Part shown: one piece after another, positions 37,601 through 51,716 of the stretch
How the letters are laid out: every line of letters begins with the position of its first letter
Position numbering within the stretch: the first letter of the stretch is position 1
Source: Metaphire vulgaris
Taxonomy: Eukaryota; Annelida; Clitellata; Crassiclitellata; Megascolecidae
Direction of reading: 5' to 3'
DNA: 64,000 nucleotides
NCBI GenBank assembly: GCA_018105865.1
Contig: CM030863.1
Span: 1,914,601 to 1,978,600, forward strand
Program-made: the position numbers and the translations under genes
The notes under the pieces: generated by a model
What the model was told of the DNA's origin: nothing
What the model saw: only the letters and a program-made list of their open reading frames with translations
The model's database searches: none

Positions 37601-40600
37601 CGACTGTCATGCCCGATTTGCATTTCCTATAAGCGGTTTATCAGTGGGATGATAGCAGAGTGGTAACAACACTGGACAATGGAGCAGGAGGTCGCGGGTT
37701 CGATCCCTGCAGGAGCCCTAAGGTCGACTCAGCCTTACTAGCTACAGAGCGGTGGTAAACTGAGGAGTAGCGTTAAGCTGTGAGGTAAAACGAGGTAAAA
37801 CGTGGGTCTGGGGAAAGTAATGGCAAGATTAATGGCTTACGCCACCTACATTGCTGACTGCCGAGACCCGAGAAAAGTGCCAGACGGAACCCAACGCTTG
37901 GACTCAAGTGCGGGAACGGCCTTTACCTTATAAACAGTTTAGCATTATCTATATGGTAAACCTCCTTCCTGCTTGATTGATTGTGTGAATCAGTGTCCAT
38001 TAGGAAACCAAAGTTAAGCAGAATTAAGTGAGGCTTATGCTTGGACGGGTGACCGTGCTCTAGTAACTGAGAAGCCATGTGCAGCTTCCTGACGTAAAGA
38101 CAGGTCGTCAGTAAGGCTTAGAAGGCAATGGATGATGGACAGGTGCTGCTTTGAACGGATGGGTTTGTTAAGCACAGGCTTAACAACAACTGGAACTGGA
38201 ATTCTGGAATAGTTGGATGGTCCCTGTTTGCTCGAATTTCAATTGAAATGACCTTTACAGTGTACAAATTATTGTCAACAAAGTTGACATGTTCGTGGTT
38301 TCATGAGGATTTATAATTTTATATCCACATTGTTGTATGATGATGGCCTGTCTGTTGTATACTGATTATCTTACTTATTTTTAGTTATCTTGTATAGTTA
38401 GTTCTCTTTCTGGTTTGACTCTATCTTAAAATTCTGCTTAAATTAAAAGGAATCTTGGTTGTAAAAATGCCAGCACCGTTTTCTGTCTCTCTGTCTTCCC
38501 TTCTCCGCATGCAGTGATCAGAGCAAATCAGTCTGACAAGCATCTTTCTTTTTCAAACTGCAAGTCTTGCAGAAGACGTCCATTACACCTTCTAAGGCTT
38601 GATTTTCTAATCTCCAGACTGCCGAATGTTTTTGACTCACAGGAAGTTCAGTCTTTATTTCCTTTAGCATTTATTTCACTTTGCCAATTGTCATTTGTCT
38701 GGCAATGGAAGTCCCTGCCGCAGGACCGTGTGTGAGACTGTCTCAGACAGAAATTCTCTTGTGTTTGTTTGTTTCAATAACAGAAGCAGACATTATGCTT
38801 AAGCTGTTTTTCTTGGAAACATTTGGCTGACTGTAGGACCTACATTTTAAAAGTTTTGGTAATAGGAGTACTTCTATTCGTGGCCGGACAAAATGTCATG
38901 GGACAAAATGTCATGGGGACAAAATGTCATGGGGACAAAATGTCATGGGGACAAAATGTCATGGGGACAAAGTGTCATGGGGACAAAATGTCATGGGGAC
39001 AAAGTGTCATGGGGACAAAATGTCATGGGGACAAAGTGTCATGGGGACAAAGTGTCACGGTTTAGGGTTAGGGTTAGAGTTTGGGTTACATCTTGTCCAG
39101 GACATTTTGTCCGCCGAGTTTTGTCCCCATGACATTTTGTCCGTGACTTTGTCCTAGCACCCTTTTATTCCTTATTTTGTCAGTGGGAGTAACTAGTCTT
39201 TTCCTGTGCTTTTGCCTGATTCAATTTGTTCCCCGGCTTTTTTAATGCTGATTATTCATGGCCGATGTGCTGTGTCTCTTTGATTCTAAATTTCATGTGT
39301 TATGGAATTCTGGGCATCAAAACGGTAGCCTATGGTATGAATTATGTGCAGAAAATGCCATTTAGTGCTTTTACTGTGAGGTCCTTTTACTGTTAGCTCC
39401 ATCCATTCATTCATTCGTTCATTCATTCATTCATTCATTTGGCGGTGTCGGTGTTAGTGGTAAAAGCAGCAATAATTCTATAAAAGCAAACAGGGCCAGA
39501 AACATTGTTAAAGATAATAATGCATTTTACAGCACTGGTTATTTAAGTAATATTATAATACACAAAGATAAACAAGAATCAATTGGTGCTATTCCAGATC
39601 CGTCTATGAAAGATCTGGTCCCTAGCACAGAATAATATTAGGAGGTACATCTTGATGTGTAAATATATCTGTGTGTCTATCTGTTTGTCTTGCTGCATGT
39701 CTGCTCATCCGCTTGTCTACTTCTCTCTCTGTCTACTTGTGTGGGTATGTATGTATGTATGTATGTATGTATAAATTTCATTGAAATATATATATATATA
39801 TAAAGGGGTATATATATATATATATATATATTATTTATTTATTTATATATAAAGAATCCCATCTGCCTGCCTGTCTGTCTGTCTCTCTGTCTATCAGTCA
39901 GCATATCTGTATGTTTGTATGTCTGTGTGTCTGTCTGTCACTGTATGCATTTCATGTTTGGTGGTGTTATCCTTGGTCACAGTCTCTTCTTAAGAGCTGA
40001 TGACAGTGATTTTAGTTGCATTGTGTTTCAATGGCATTTATGAATGTTGTTGGTTTGGTTGCATTGTGGATTGATGGCAGTCTTTGTACTGATTGCATGA
40101 GTGAGTGAATGAATGAATGAATTCAGGAATGAATCAACGAGTGCATTAGTGAATGACTGAACGAATGAGTGAATGAATGGATTGGTAAATTGGTTGTCAT
40201 GGCATTAACATTAATTTCAATGAGTGCATTAGTGAATGACTGAATGAGTGTTTTAGAACGTTTTGCTGTGTATCTTCTTCCTGTGCTCTTTCTTTGTGCC
40301 TCTTGTGTGTGTGTGTGTGTGTGTGTGTGTGAGTGTTGATGTGCGTGTGGATGTGTGTGTGTGTGTCCTTGGGTTCATCCTTTCCTCTTTTTGTATATCT
40401 GTGGCTTTGTCTTTAAACTCTGAGCCTTTTTACTGGGGGAGGGGGTTGGTGAGGGTTATTGCAGGTTCATCAGTAGTACAAGAGCATTAATTTGGGATGC
40501 ATTCAAGAGGAACCGTGGTCCCTGAGTCCTTATGTAATAAAATAATGGATTAAAAACTGTTGGGGATGTGTAGCTTGCTGTACGTGCTATATGTTAGGCC

Positions 40601-43600
40601 TTTTACTTACTTATTTGCTGTGTTTGGTGTATTTTGCCGGTAGGTGGCGGTCGAGTGTATTTCCTTTTGTATGCTAGTGCATGTCTGGTTTCCGGTTCTT
40701 GGTACTGTCATGGACTGTAAAAGTTTTAATCATTAAAATCTCTTCAATTAATCTGATCAACAGGGGCATAGATAGCCAGGAATTTCATTTGGGGAAGTAT
40801 AATGTGATTTGGAGGTATAAATCTGGAAAAAAACTTTAAAAATCTTAAAAATACATTAAAAATTTTAAGGTAGTCTGATTTTTGTGGGGTATATATAGTT
40901 ATATACCGATATACCCCCCCTGTCGCTACGCCCTGCTGATCAACCCTTAGTATTCTTAGACAGGAGTTGCCCACCTCTACATGCTGTATATCATGGGCAC
41001 CACCCCCTGCCTGCTGGAAACAGCTTCTCCCCTTCCCTGTCCTTCATCCCCACCCCTAAAGTGAAACCAAAACTCAGGGGTGGATTTTCCTTCCCCTAGC
41101 TTTTTCAGGAAGCATTTGCCTCCTTCTCCCCCTCTGTGGGCATATGTTATAGACTAATAAGAAGTGTGCTACACATACTTCTTTCTCTCAAAGACTAGAA
41201 TACTACATACTCTACATACTGTCATCACATACTGCCTTGACGTTTACTGTAGGCAGCAATGTCAATGATATTATTTTATGAATTCATCCTATCCTGATTT
41301 TTTTCTGGATTTTGTGTGAATTCATAAATTCTATGCCTTCGGAATTACCAATCATATTTGGTATTTTGAGTTTTCATATACAGTAATTTATTTATTTTAT
41401 TAATTTTAACAACATGTTGAAGGGGTGGAGAATAGGACACAAAGCACCCCCCCCCACCTGAACTGCATTCCTGGATGAGCCCGCTGCCTCCATTGTAGGC
41501 CAAAGTTCAGTGTTGGTTTTCCTCTAGTCTATGAGAGAAAGAAGCATGTGTAGACACGGTCCACATTAGTATGCGCACCAGTAGTTTGCGCCTCTGGGAG
41601 TATGCGCACTAGGAATTTGCGCACCAGGATCGTACCAGGGTTAGGATTAGAGTTAGGGTTAAAGTTAACCCTCAACCTAACTCTAACCCTCACCCTAATC
41701 CTAAACCTAACCCTAACCCTTACCCTAACCCTGGTGCGCAAATTCCTAGTTCGCAAACTCCCAGGTGCGCAAACTACTGGTGCGCATACTATGCTACACC
41801 ATAGACACTTATTATTAGTCTAATGTGTGTCCTTGTACAGCTCGGTGCAAAATCAGTCCGCCCCAACCCCAATGATCTTGACAACACGGCACCAGTCCTG
41901 ATACCCTTTGACCCCAGGATGTGAAGGTCTGTGAGGTAAAAGATAAGGCCAATGAAACCCACAAGGTTTCTGGCATTGGTTAGGCTTTAAGTGAACTGTT
42001 ATTGGCCCAGTTTCTTTTTTCCTTCCATCTTGTCATTATTCTTCATTACAGAGCTTGAAGGTTGTCTTGGTACTTTCCCCGTTATCCGGACCCCAGTGAA
42101 GTGTAATGGCTTTTAGGTCGGGAACCCTGACTCTAACCCTGACCCTCACCCTAACCGTGACCCTAACCTAACCCTAATCCTAACGCCAACAACACCATCC
42201 GATAACGCGGAAAGAACCGTTGTTTTTTTTATAAAAAGGAAATATCTAATGAATTGTTCAGGGTTTTAGCAGTGCACAAGTTTTAGCCTCAAATTATTTA
42301 TTACCAAGCCTCTGGACTGTATTCTCCACTCCCAAGATATTTCTCTTCAAGTGGTCTTTATCTCTAGAGCAGAGGTGGCCAATCCAGCTAAATCTGTGGC
42401 TTGCAAAAAGTTGTACTTTTTTTTAATAGCAGATTAACAGATCAACAGAACCATACAATTGCCACATAACAGTAATGATTTTGCCTGTTTGCCAATTTTA
42501 TCATAGGCCCCATAAAAATAGCAGTAGAGATTTACCGGTAATGAGATTTTGTCCAGGGGCCTGGCGATCTGAAGGGGACCCGACAATAAACTTATTATTC
42601 GGTTAAAAAGTAAAAATGCGTCTACAAGCAAAAAAAGACATAGATGTGTAGCTAAAATGTTTAACATTTCCCACAAACCTAAAAAAAATTCAATTTTGTA
42701 AGCTCTTTAGGGAGCCCATAACTGTGCTCTCCCCGGGGACCTGGATTTTCTGTCGACGGGCCAGCCAGGGAATATTTTGCCCGACAAGACACTCGACAAT
42801 AAGCTGCACTTTTGTCAGCGCTGTCAGCGCTAAAGAACTTATGGATCGACCGCCACAGCTTTTAAAAAAATATGCCGCTGAATTCACAGCAGTAATGCTA
42901 AGTCTTTGATAATCCGGTGAAACAATTGGGGGTTTTCGGATATTTTTGGCGCAGAAAGTCCACATCCAGTTCCACAACGACGATCGAAGCTCCCGCTCGA
43001 TCGAGATTTCGATGAAAACGACCGTTTCCGATGTCTGTGACACGCTGGTGACACTCAATCACCTCAAACATGACATCAACTGGACCATTGTTGAACATCT
43101 AGCAAAATTCAATCTCGGTAAGTGGACCATCTCCAGATTTCTACTGCTTTTTTGGTTATATTAGAACTTTACTGGATTTTGTATATGTTTTGTTAGATTT
43201 CTACTGTTTTTTTCCAATTATGTTAGAATTCTACTGTATTTTATATAGGTTGTGTTAGATTTCTACTGTTTTTTCAGTTATGTTAGAATTCTACTGGATT
43301 TTATGTTAGTTATGCAAGATTTCTACTGTTTTGGGGTTATGTTGGAGTTCTACTGGATTTTATGTTGGTTATGTTAGATTTGTATTGCTTTTTGGATTAC
43401 CGTATATACTCGCGTATAAGTCGAGAAATTTATGCATAAAAATTCACTAAAAAATGCAGAGTCGACTTATCTGCGAGTCAGTGCAATTTTTCAAAGAATT
43501 TTGGGAAAGAAACGCCATGCATAACGCATTGCAACGTTAGGCTATGCAGCGGAGGTATTTTATTGTCGTCGTTGGCGTTGTTGCTTCCTTCGATGCAAAA

Positions 43601-45893
43601 TGCATAATGACTGCCATAGATGTCTGTTGACTCTTTCTACGGCCCCATTGGATTGAGGTCGGCTACGATGTTACTAAAAAAGTTGCTTCCACGGTCACTT
43701 AGGAATGCTTTTGGTGCACCATACCGACTGATTATCTCGCCCGACTTCAATGTTGACCTGGCACAATTATGCATTTAAAAAACATGTAATCCATAAATTT
43801 GTTGCTTCCTTCGATGCAAAATGCATAATGACTGCCATAGATGTCTGTTGACTTTTCTACGGCCCCATTGGATTGAGGTCGCTACGATGTTACTAAAAAG
43901 TTGCTTCCACGGTCACTTAGGAATGCTTTTGGTGCACCATACCGACTGATTATCTGGCCCGACTTCATTGTTGACCTGGCACAATTATGCATTTAAAAAA
44001 CATGTAAATCCCTAAATTTTCCAAGTCGACTTATACGCGGGTCATAGCAAATTTCTTACATTTTGGCCTAAAACTGGGGTTCGACTTATCTGTGAGATCG
44101 ACTTATATGCGAGTATATACGGTATGTTAGTATTCTACTGGATTTTATGCTGGTTATGTTAGATTTCTTCTGATTTTTGGCCATATTAAAATTCTACTGG
44201 ATTTTATGTAGGTTATGCTAGATTTCTACTGTGTGTTGGGTTATTTTATGTTGTGCCCTACCTCTCCATCAACTCAATGCCACTTTGGGCAACATTTTTT
44301 GCCCATCAACTAATGTGTCCTCTGAATTTTGAACTGTAAATGTTTTTGGTTCAGAGTCTTTTTGGTGGTGAATGTCATCATTTCAGTCTGAATGATGATA
44401 GTCATTGTTTTTATTTGGCTAAATTACATGTAATGTGATTCCAAGTGGTTAACAAGGCTAAGTGAGCCTCTATGAAAGCCACTGTTTACTCTCAGCTTAT
44501 AATAAATAGCCTGGTTTTTCCCAGATAATGTCTCAATCCATTTATTGTTTCGACTATCACTGCCACTTCCTCCAAAATCTTTCATTTGTCCACAAGCCTT
44601 GCACAAAAGAATTGTTTCTTCCTTGGACCCATCCACCCTCTGCTTGGGAGCCATCCATTAATGACGTCGTGCACTTAGGGGGAGTGGGTTCAAACATTTG
44701 TGATGATGTGTGACGATGGGGAGAGGGGTTTCCAGAAATGTGACGAGGGTCAAAAAGCTGTCAAAATCGCATGACGTCATTTATGGATGGCCCCTTGAAC
44801 AATTTGCAATTGTGGCCTCTTGTGCTGTGCTATAGAGTGGTTAATGTACAGAAGCTGCTTTTGTGGTACATTCGCCGGTTCTTTCCCAGCCGTTATTTTG
44901 TATGTTCCTATTGAATCTCCTCTGTCTATCTCTGTCTGTCTTTGTCTGTCTCTGTCTGTCTGTCTCTCTCCTTTCTATTGATATCAACCCACAATAATAT
45001 TAAAGTTTTTTTCCATGACGCTTCAAGTTCCTTCAACATGGCATCCATTGACCATCATTGTTGGTCGTCTTTGAGCCTTTTTTCTAAAGAACAAGTGCAC
45101 GTCACGGTGCCTTTTAGCTCCTTTTCTGCTCTTATTGATCGAAAGAGCACGAGCTGTTGCCGCTAGCGGTTGACCTTTGGACCCCGATGTCTCATTTCAG
45201 AGCGGAGCGTCGAAGATCACGAGTTAATCCTTCCCATCTACAGAGCCTGGGGCTCGAATCGCAGCGACAAGCGGTTCTACTTCCGAAAGGATTTCACGAA
45301 ATACGAGCTGTTTCGAAATCCGAGCGTAAGTGAATACAGTAATAGTATCAAAGCATAAATGACTACTGTTACAACTCATTATCAAATATATACAGTACTG
45401 CTGAAAAAATAGTGAACACTCGTGGATTTCGAAGCAAAACGAACTTTAAGGCTTGTTAAAACATTGCAATCACAACAAAGAACCCCAATACTGTATTTGT
45501 CATTAATGATACTATTCTACGATTGATGTGCAGAAGGCTATAGATATGCAAAAATTCAGAAGAGTGTTGAAACGAATTTCATCCACATTTTCTTGTGTCC
45601 CCATCTACATTGCATCAAACCGTACTAGAATAATCAGTATATTCTATCTCAGTTTTATTCTAGTGCGTTCGAAATGCCACGAAAAATTGTGAGCTACAGT
45701 TTCAATAGGAATAGTACTGTAGGAATAGTCCTTCTGATGAATGAATGAAGGAATGAATGAGTGAGCCAAGTTTAGTCAAGCATTGTCATAGGCGCAGAAA
45801 TACAATTTTCATCCTTGGCAATTTGATCGATCATTTTCGTCAAATTGTGGTTAAATCTGCGAGAGAAATCTTGGGCCTGGAGTTTGAGAATGC

Positions 45894-45927
<34 letters not shown>

Positions 45928-48900
45928 CATGAACTGATTATGGTGGCATATCGTACAAGTACTACTAGGACACCTTACAACTAAAAAAACAGTATATCAT
46001 ACAACGATCAATGTTCTGGATAACTACGAACAAAGAGAACAGTTTTAAGTTCTCGTTTGAATGCTCCCAGTGTCTTTGCCATAGAATCAAGTTCTCAAAT
46101 TCCGTTCTTGTTTCGTGTTCTTTGCAGCAATACTTCCCGGAGCAGATGGTCGACGTGAAGTTTCCAACAGACGAATCGCTCGGGTTTCTCACCCGACACG
46201 AACGTTACAAGAACATTCTGCTGCGGGTAGATGATGATGCCACTGCTGCTTTTTATTTTCAGTTTGAATGATTTTTTAAAATATTTTGTTTTTTTAAAAA
46301 TAGGCAATTTTGAATGTATGATAGTTATATTTAAACATTTAGTTATTAATTATGTGATTATCTGGTGATCCTGCATAGAGTTCTTGCATGCATTTTTTGT
46401 TTTAATGGTAAAATGATATTTATAGTCAAGTTTCCATAGTTATTGGTTGATTATTATTATCAATAGTACTGTAGTAGTAGTAATAGTAGTAGTAGTAGTT
46501 GTGGTAGTGGTAGCAGTAGTAGTAGTATTATAAATAAATATTTTGGTGATAGAGTTGTAGCAGTGGCTTGATCAATGGATGAATTTAATTACTGTAATTA
46601 CTGTAATTAATTAATTAATTAATTTATTTATTTATTTATTCATTCATTTATTAAATTACTGTAATTACTGTAGTGCTGACTGTACATGATTATATATATT
46701 GATAAAACCTTATTTACTTATAAAACCTTATTTACTAATAAAACATTATTTACTAATTTAATATCCCTGTTAAATAATGTGGTGTACCCCATTATTGTAA
46801 TCTGTTCTGAGACTAATTCACCGTTTTTTGAATATCCACGACATGAAACTGTTGCATTGAAGCTTGGCTGTGAATATTCATTGATATGCGAATATTCATT
46901 GTTTTTGCTTGCAATAGAATCTCTTGGCCAATCAGACGATGCCCGATATACAAGGATATCTACAGATTCGGGAAGGGAAGTGGTCGTGGAAAAAGTATTA
47001 CTGTATTCTCAGGAATTCCGGTCTTTATTTCTCTTCGAAGGGAAGCCTCAAGGTGAGCCTTTGAGGACAGTTTAGTTTTTAAACTTGGGGTGGGGGTGGG
47101 GGGGGGTGACAAGGGAGTTTTGGTGCACTTTGATAAAAAGGTTAAGAATTCACAGCTTATTTTTAGAAAGTCATTCAGTCGCTTAATTGTACGAGCGCTG
47201 GATGTAGAAGTCGTCTTTTCTTTTTGTGTGTTCCGTCTTTTTCGACTACTTTCTGATTTCCTAAAGCTTTTTTCCAAGACTTTGATTTGCAGGAGGCAAA
47301 GCTTTGTGATGCGTGGCATCTGCATTCATCAGAATCAGCCCGGATTCTGGCTTTGTTGTGCTTGTGTGACAGAGAGTGGCGCTGGTGTTTTTAATATGAC
47401 AGTGATTATACTGCTGCTTGAACATTTTCCCAGAAAGAGAATTCGTAGGTAATTAAACAGACAAATACGCAGACAAACGCACAGATATATGCAGGCAAAT
47501 ATGCAGACAACTACTGGTACTCAAACAGATGCTTAGACAAACGCATGGATAAATGTACAAACATACATACAAATACAAAACAAATACAAAGACAAACACA
47601 CAGACAAACACAGAAACAGATGCAAAGACAAATTACTGGCTATTATGTTGTGATTAATATTGAGCAATGTTTTCATCTGTCTTTGTACGTACATAGCACA
47701 GTATTGCCTTGAATACGGCCAACACATTAGTACAATTTTTACAAATATTACTGTTATAAATTCTGAAATTCACCAAATGTATTTAGGTGCAGTTCCAGGT
47801 AAAGGACAATATGCGCGTGAAATTGGAATTTTAGTACGTCTGAAATTTGAGTTGATTTTTTTTTTAATTTCATTTTTGCACATTGCTAGGATCCACGCTT
47901 CTTCGTTCTCATTTCTCATCTCGGTGAGGTTGACATATACCTGGTGCGGAACGCCAAGAAGGCGGTGAACGCGCCGAACCAGTTCTGCTTCTGCCTGAAG
48001 GTGCGTGTTAGTACAGTGGATCCCACTTAATCGCATACCGCTTAATTGCATAACCCGCATAATCGCATAACAACATAAAAACCTGAACCAGGGTTTTGTG
48101 TTTCAGACATCCCGGCTAATCGCTTAAGCAATGCTTGCACCACACCTATGCAATTAAGCGGGTTTCACTGTAGTCGGCACTTGTCATCGCGTTCGTGCGG
48201 AAATAGCGTTTTGAAAGAGAGAAAACGCCGGATTCGTTTGGCAATGCGTGTCACATTAGTGTCATTGATTTGCAGTTAGGCATGGCTTTGATGCGCCATA
48301 AGGGATGGGCTTAGGTCCAGATAGCATCAGCACGTCAACATGTTTGGCTTTTCTGTGCTCCTTTATGGACGTTATATACTGGGGCAGAGAGGAGCTAACA
48401 ACAACATTACAATGGAGAGAAGATGATTTATGTGAAATCAGATGTTTGTTCATGAGATAATGGTGGTTGTAGTGGCAGTCTTAGTGTCATTAATGGTGGT
48501 GGTGGTGGTGCTGATGGCAATGACAATGATGGTGAGGACAATAACAATGAGGACGATGACAACAAGGACAATGACGATGAGGACAATGACGATGAGGATG
48601 ATGATGATGAGGACGATGACAACAAGGACGATGACAACAAGGACGATGACGATGAGGACAATGACGATGAGGACAATGACAACAAGGACAATGACGATGA
48701 GGACAATGACGATGAGGACAATGACGATGAGGACAATGACAACAAGGACAATGACGATGAGGACAATGACGACGAGGACAATGACGACGAGGACAATGAT
48801 GAGGACAATGATGATGAGCATGACAGTGTTGTATGTGACTCTTGTGTTTGTGTTTTTATGTACAGGGTGGCGCAAAAAAACCGGACTAGTCACATTTAGG

Positions 48901-51593
48901 TTTGCATTTAATATAGTCCGTTTTTTTGCGCGGCCCTGTACATGTCGTCTTACAAAGTAAGATGAATTGGCAAGAGTAGCTTGCATGTCTGTAGTTATTT
49001 GTGGTTTAAGAACTCGGTTTTGAATTAATTGTATTTCCAGTAAGTGCCACTTTAGTATTACCATTTCACTAATGGTATAATCCTTCTCTCTTCTCTTTCT
49101 CTCTCTCTCATGACTGTTTCCAATTCACACTCGATGACTCTCTCTGGCTGAATTCTCTCCATTGTTGTTTTCAGCTCCTCTTTGCCTCAGTATTTGATGT
49201 CCTCACCCATTCCCTTTGCAGTCTGTTGTCTTGCCTTCCACTCCTTCACTCTCTTAAACGCTTCACTAATCTGTTGCACTCTTTTCTGCGCATGTGTCCA
49301 TTGTCCAAACATCTTTAGGTTTCTTTCTGATATTTGTGCTAAACTTCTTTCAGCCGCCATCAAACGTGACCGAACGCAAGCAGCTGAAAGTCTTTTGCGC
49401 CGAAGATGAGCAGTCGCGCCTGTGTTGGATGACGGGAATGAGGTTCATCAAGGTAAGACATAGGAGTGTCATGGTAACCAAATCCCATTTGAATTTGAAA
49501 TTCTTTCCAAGTTTGCGTTGTCTTACACCGACGGATTAGTTAGTTAGTTAGTTAACAAGTCAATTTCTATAGCGCAAAAAGCATGGAAGAAGTCCAAAGT
49601 CAGGAGCGCTTTACAGTTCATACGATGTCTGATAAAGGTGCGTTTTGAGTTTCCTTGCGAATGGTTCCAGGTTCGACTCTCTTGTAGCATGACTGGGTAA
49701 TGCGTTCCAAACAATAGTATTTCCTTGCGTGAAAGATTGGTCGGTCGAAGTTGGCGATAGGAAATCCGGGCATTTTTATATTTATGTTGGTTGTGCAGCG
49801 GCAATCTCTGAATGAATATAGATTGAATTTTCATGAACAAAAATTCTGGATTCTAACCACAAAGGTGTGCTTTCTTTCCAGTTCGGGTCTCAGCTGAGAG
49901 AGAATTTCCGGGCGAAGGTGAAAGTTGACACTCGGCTTCAAAGCATCGAAAACAGAAATAGCAAACTGGTTTGTTCTTTGGATTGGATAATATGTAATCT
50001 TTAACCCTTTCACTACCAGGGTGTGTGTGAAACACCCTAATTACCCTCTGGAAACATCAACCAGTATAGTAGAACTTTGTTATAACAAACTCGGTTATAA
50101 TGAAACCTCAGTTATAACACACCGCAGTGTACGGTCCCGTTTGATGTGCCACCATATTGGATGTTATTGGCTAGAAAGTACCTCAGATATAACATATTCA
50201 ATTTTGCACACCCTCTAAGTACGGTATATGTTATAACGAAGTTTGTTGATGTGTTTAAGGTATTAACCCCTTAACTGGGCAACTATTTGTAACTCAATGT
50301 AAAATGGACGAGCGTTATTCGGGGCATCCAGTTAAGGGGATAATGAAACAGAGCACTAAAAGTTCCTCACTTGTTGACATGTCATAACATGAGCAAAATG
50401 GTTCATCTTAATCACCACTAGGGTGTTCCAAAAGTCAATGGTTTAAAAAAATTTCAAAAATCAGCTCCTACCATTTTCCCATTCATTGATGCTTGTAAAT
50501 AAAGTAAGTATGTAGTAGGTGGTAGGTAGTAATAAATAAAGTATGTAGTAGGTGGTAGATGTAGTAGGTGGTAGGTAGTAATAAATAAAGTAAGTAGGTA
50601 GTATGTGAATTTAAATTGTGTAAACCTTGCCACCAGTGTGCCAAAGATGTGACAAAGTAAGAAACGCAATTGCTTCAATACTAGAAAATTTCATGTGCTA
50701 CTGTAATTAATAAGGGCACATATCAGAACACTGTTTGAAGTTAAACCAATGCTAAAACTTGTGGCAGGATGCAATAATTAGCACGAAGTTCAAAGGTCAA
50801 ATTGTGTTGACCTATTAATTATTCTCTTTGATTGTTATCATATTTTAAACAACATTCTTATACATTTTTTTGACTACATTTTAATTGATAACAAATAAGT
50901 CATCTATTATCTCCTGGTTTTTCACTTTTGATTTTGTTCATCTTTCCATAGTAAACTAAACCAGGATTTTGCCAGAAATGTTTCTGTCTTGATCAATCTG
51001 TCTTGTACATGTTGAAAACTTTATGTTTCATGGTAAATGTTGTTGTTTGTAATGTGACATTTTGTGCCCGACCTGCATTGCAATACATGCCTTTCTTTTG
51101 ACTTGATTGACAGGTATTTCTCAAGCACTATTTCTCATCATTGCCTCTTATTTTATATTATATTATTAATTATTAATTATTTTTATGTTATTGGCTGATT
51201 TTTCTTATCTCCAGCAAGATGAACTGTACGTGAAGAACCGGGTTGCGATGGATTTTTCCGGAGAACAGGGTCACGTGGTCGATGACCCAAATGAAGCGCT
51301 CTGCGTTGCAATCGAGGAAGGACACAACTGGAGAGTATGCAGCAATTCTGTCTTCGTCATTGTTCTATTAAAATTCTTCTTCGTATGATAATTAATTATT
51401 AGCTTAATTAATCTTTTATATTGGTCTATATATTGTTATATATATCATACATATATATATATGTATATACTGTATATATATATATAGTTATATACTGTGT
51501 ATATATATATATATATATACAGTGCTGATCAATGTGTATTAGGCAAGCAGTGATGCAGATGGCCTATGCCATTAATCTAGAGTAGTTTGTATA

Positions 51594-51654
<61 letters not shown>

Positions 51655-51669
51655 ATACAAAAAAAACAA

Positions 51670-51716
<47 letters not shown>

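Noticed and set aside
37995..38110. Functional 5S rRNA gene
   Set aside because: Only the 3' half is recognisable and it is too diverged; treated as a 5S-derived retroposon.
38886..39060. Possible CRISPR-like array
   Set aside because: The units are directly tandem with no unique spacers, in animal DNA, and they mirror an inverted arm to the right; it is a foldback element.
41841..41930. Possible extra GRB-like exon ([18 protein letters not shown])
   Set aside because: A good acceptor (TTGTACAG) and open frame, but any usable donor exits in phase 2 or after an in-frame TGA, and exon 3 must be entered in phase 0.
48442..49064. Long ORFs of up to 204 codons on both strands
   Set aside because: They are produced by the 15-base minisatellite; the readings (repeated IVIVLVV or MRTMTT) have no start, splice or domain support.
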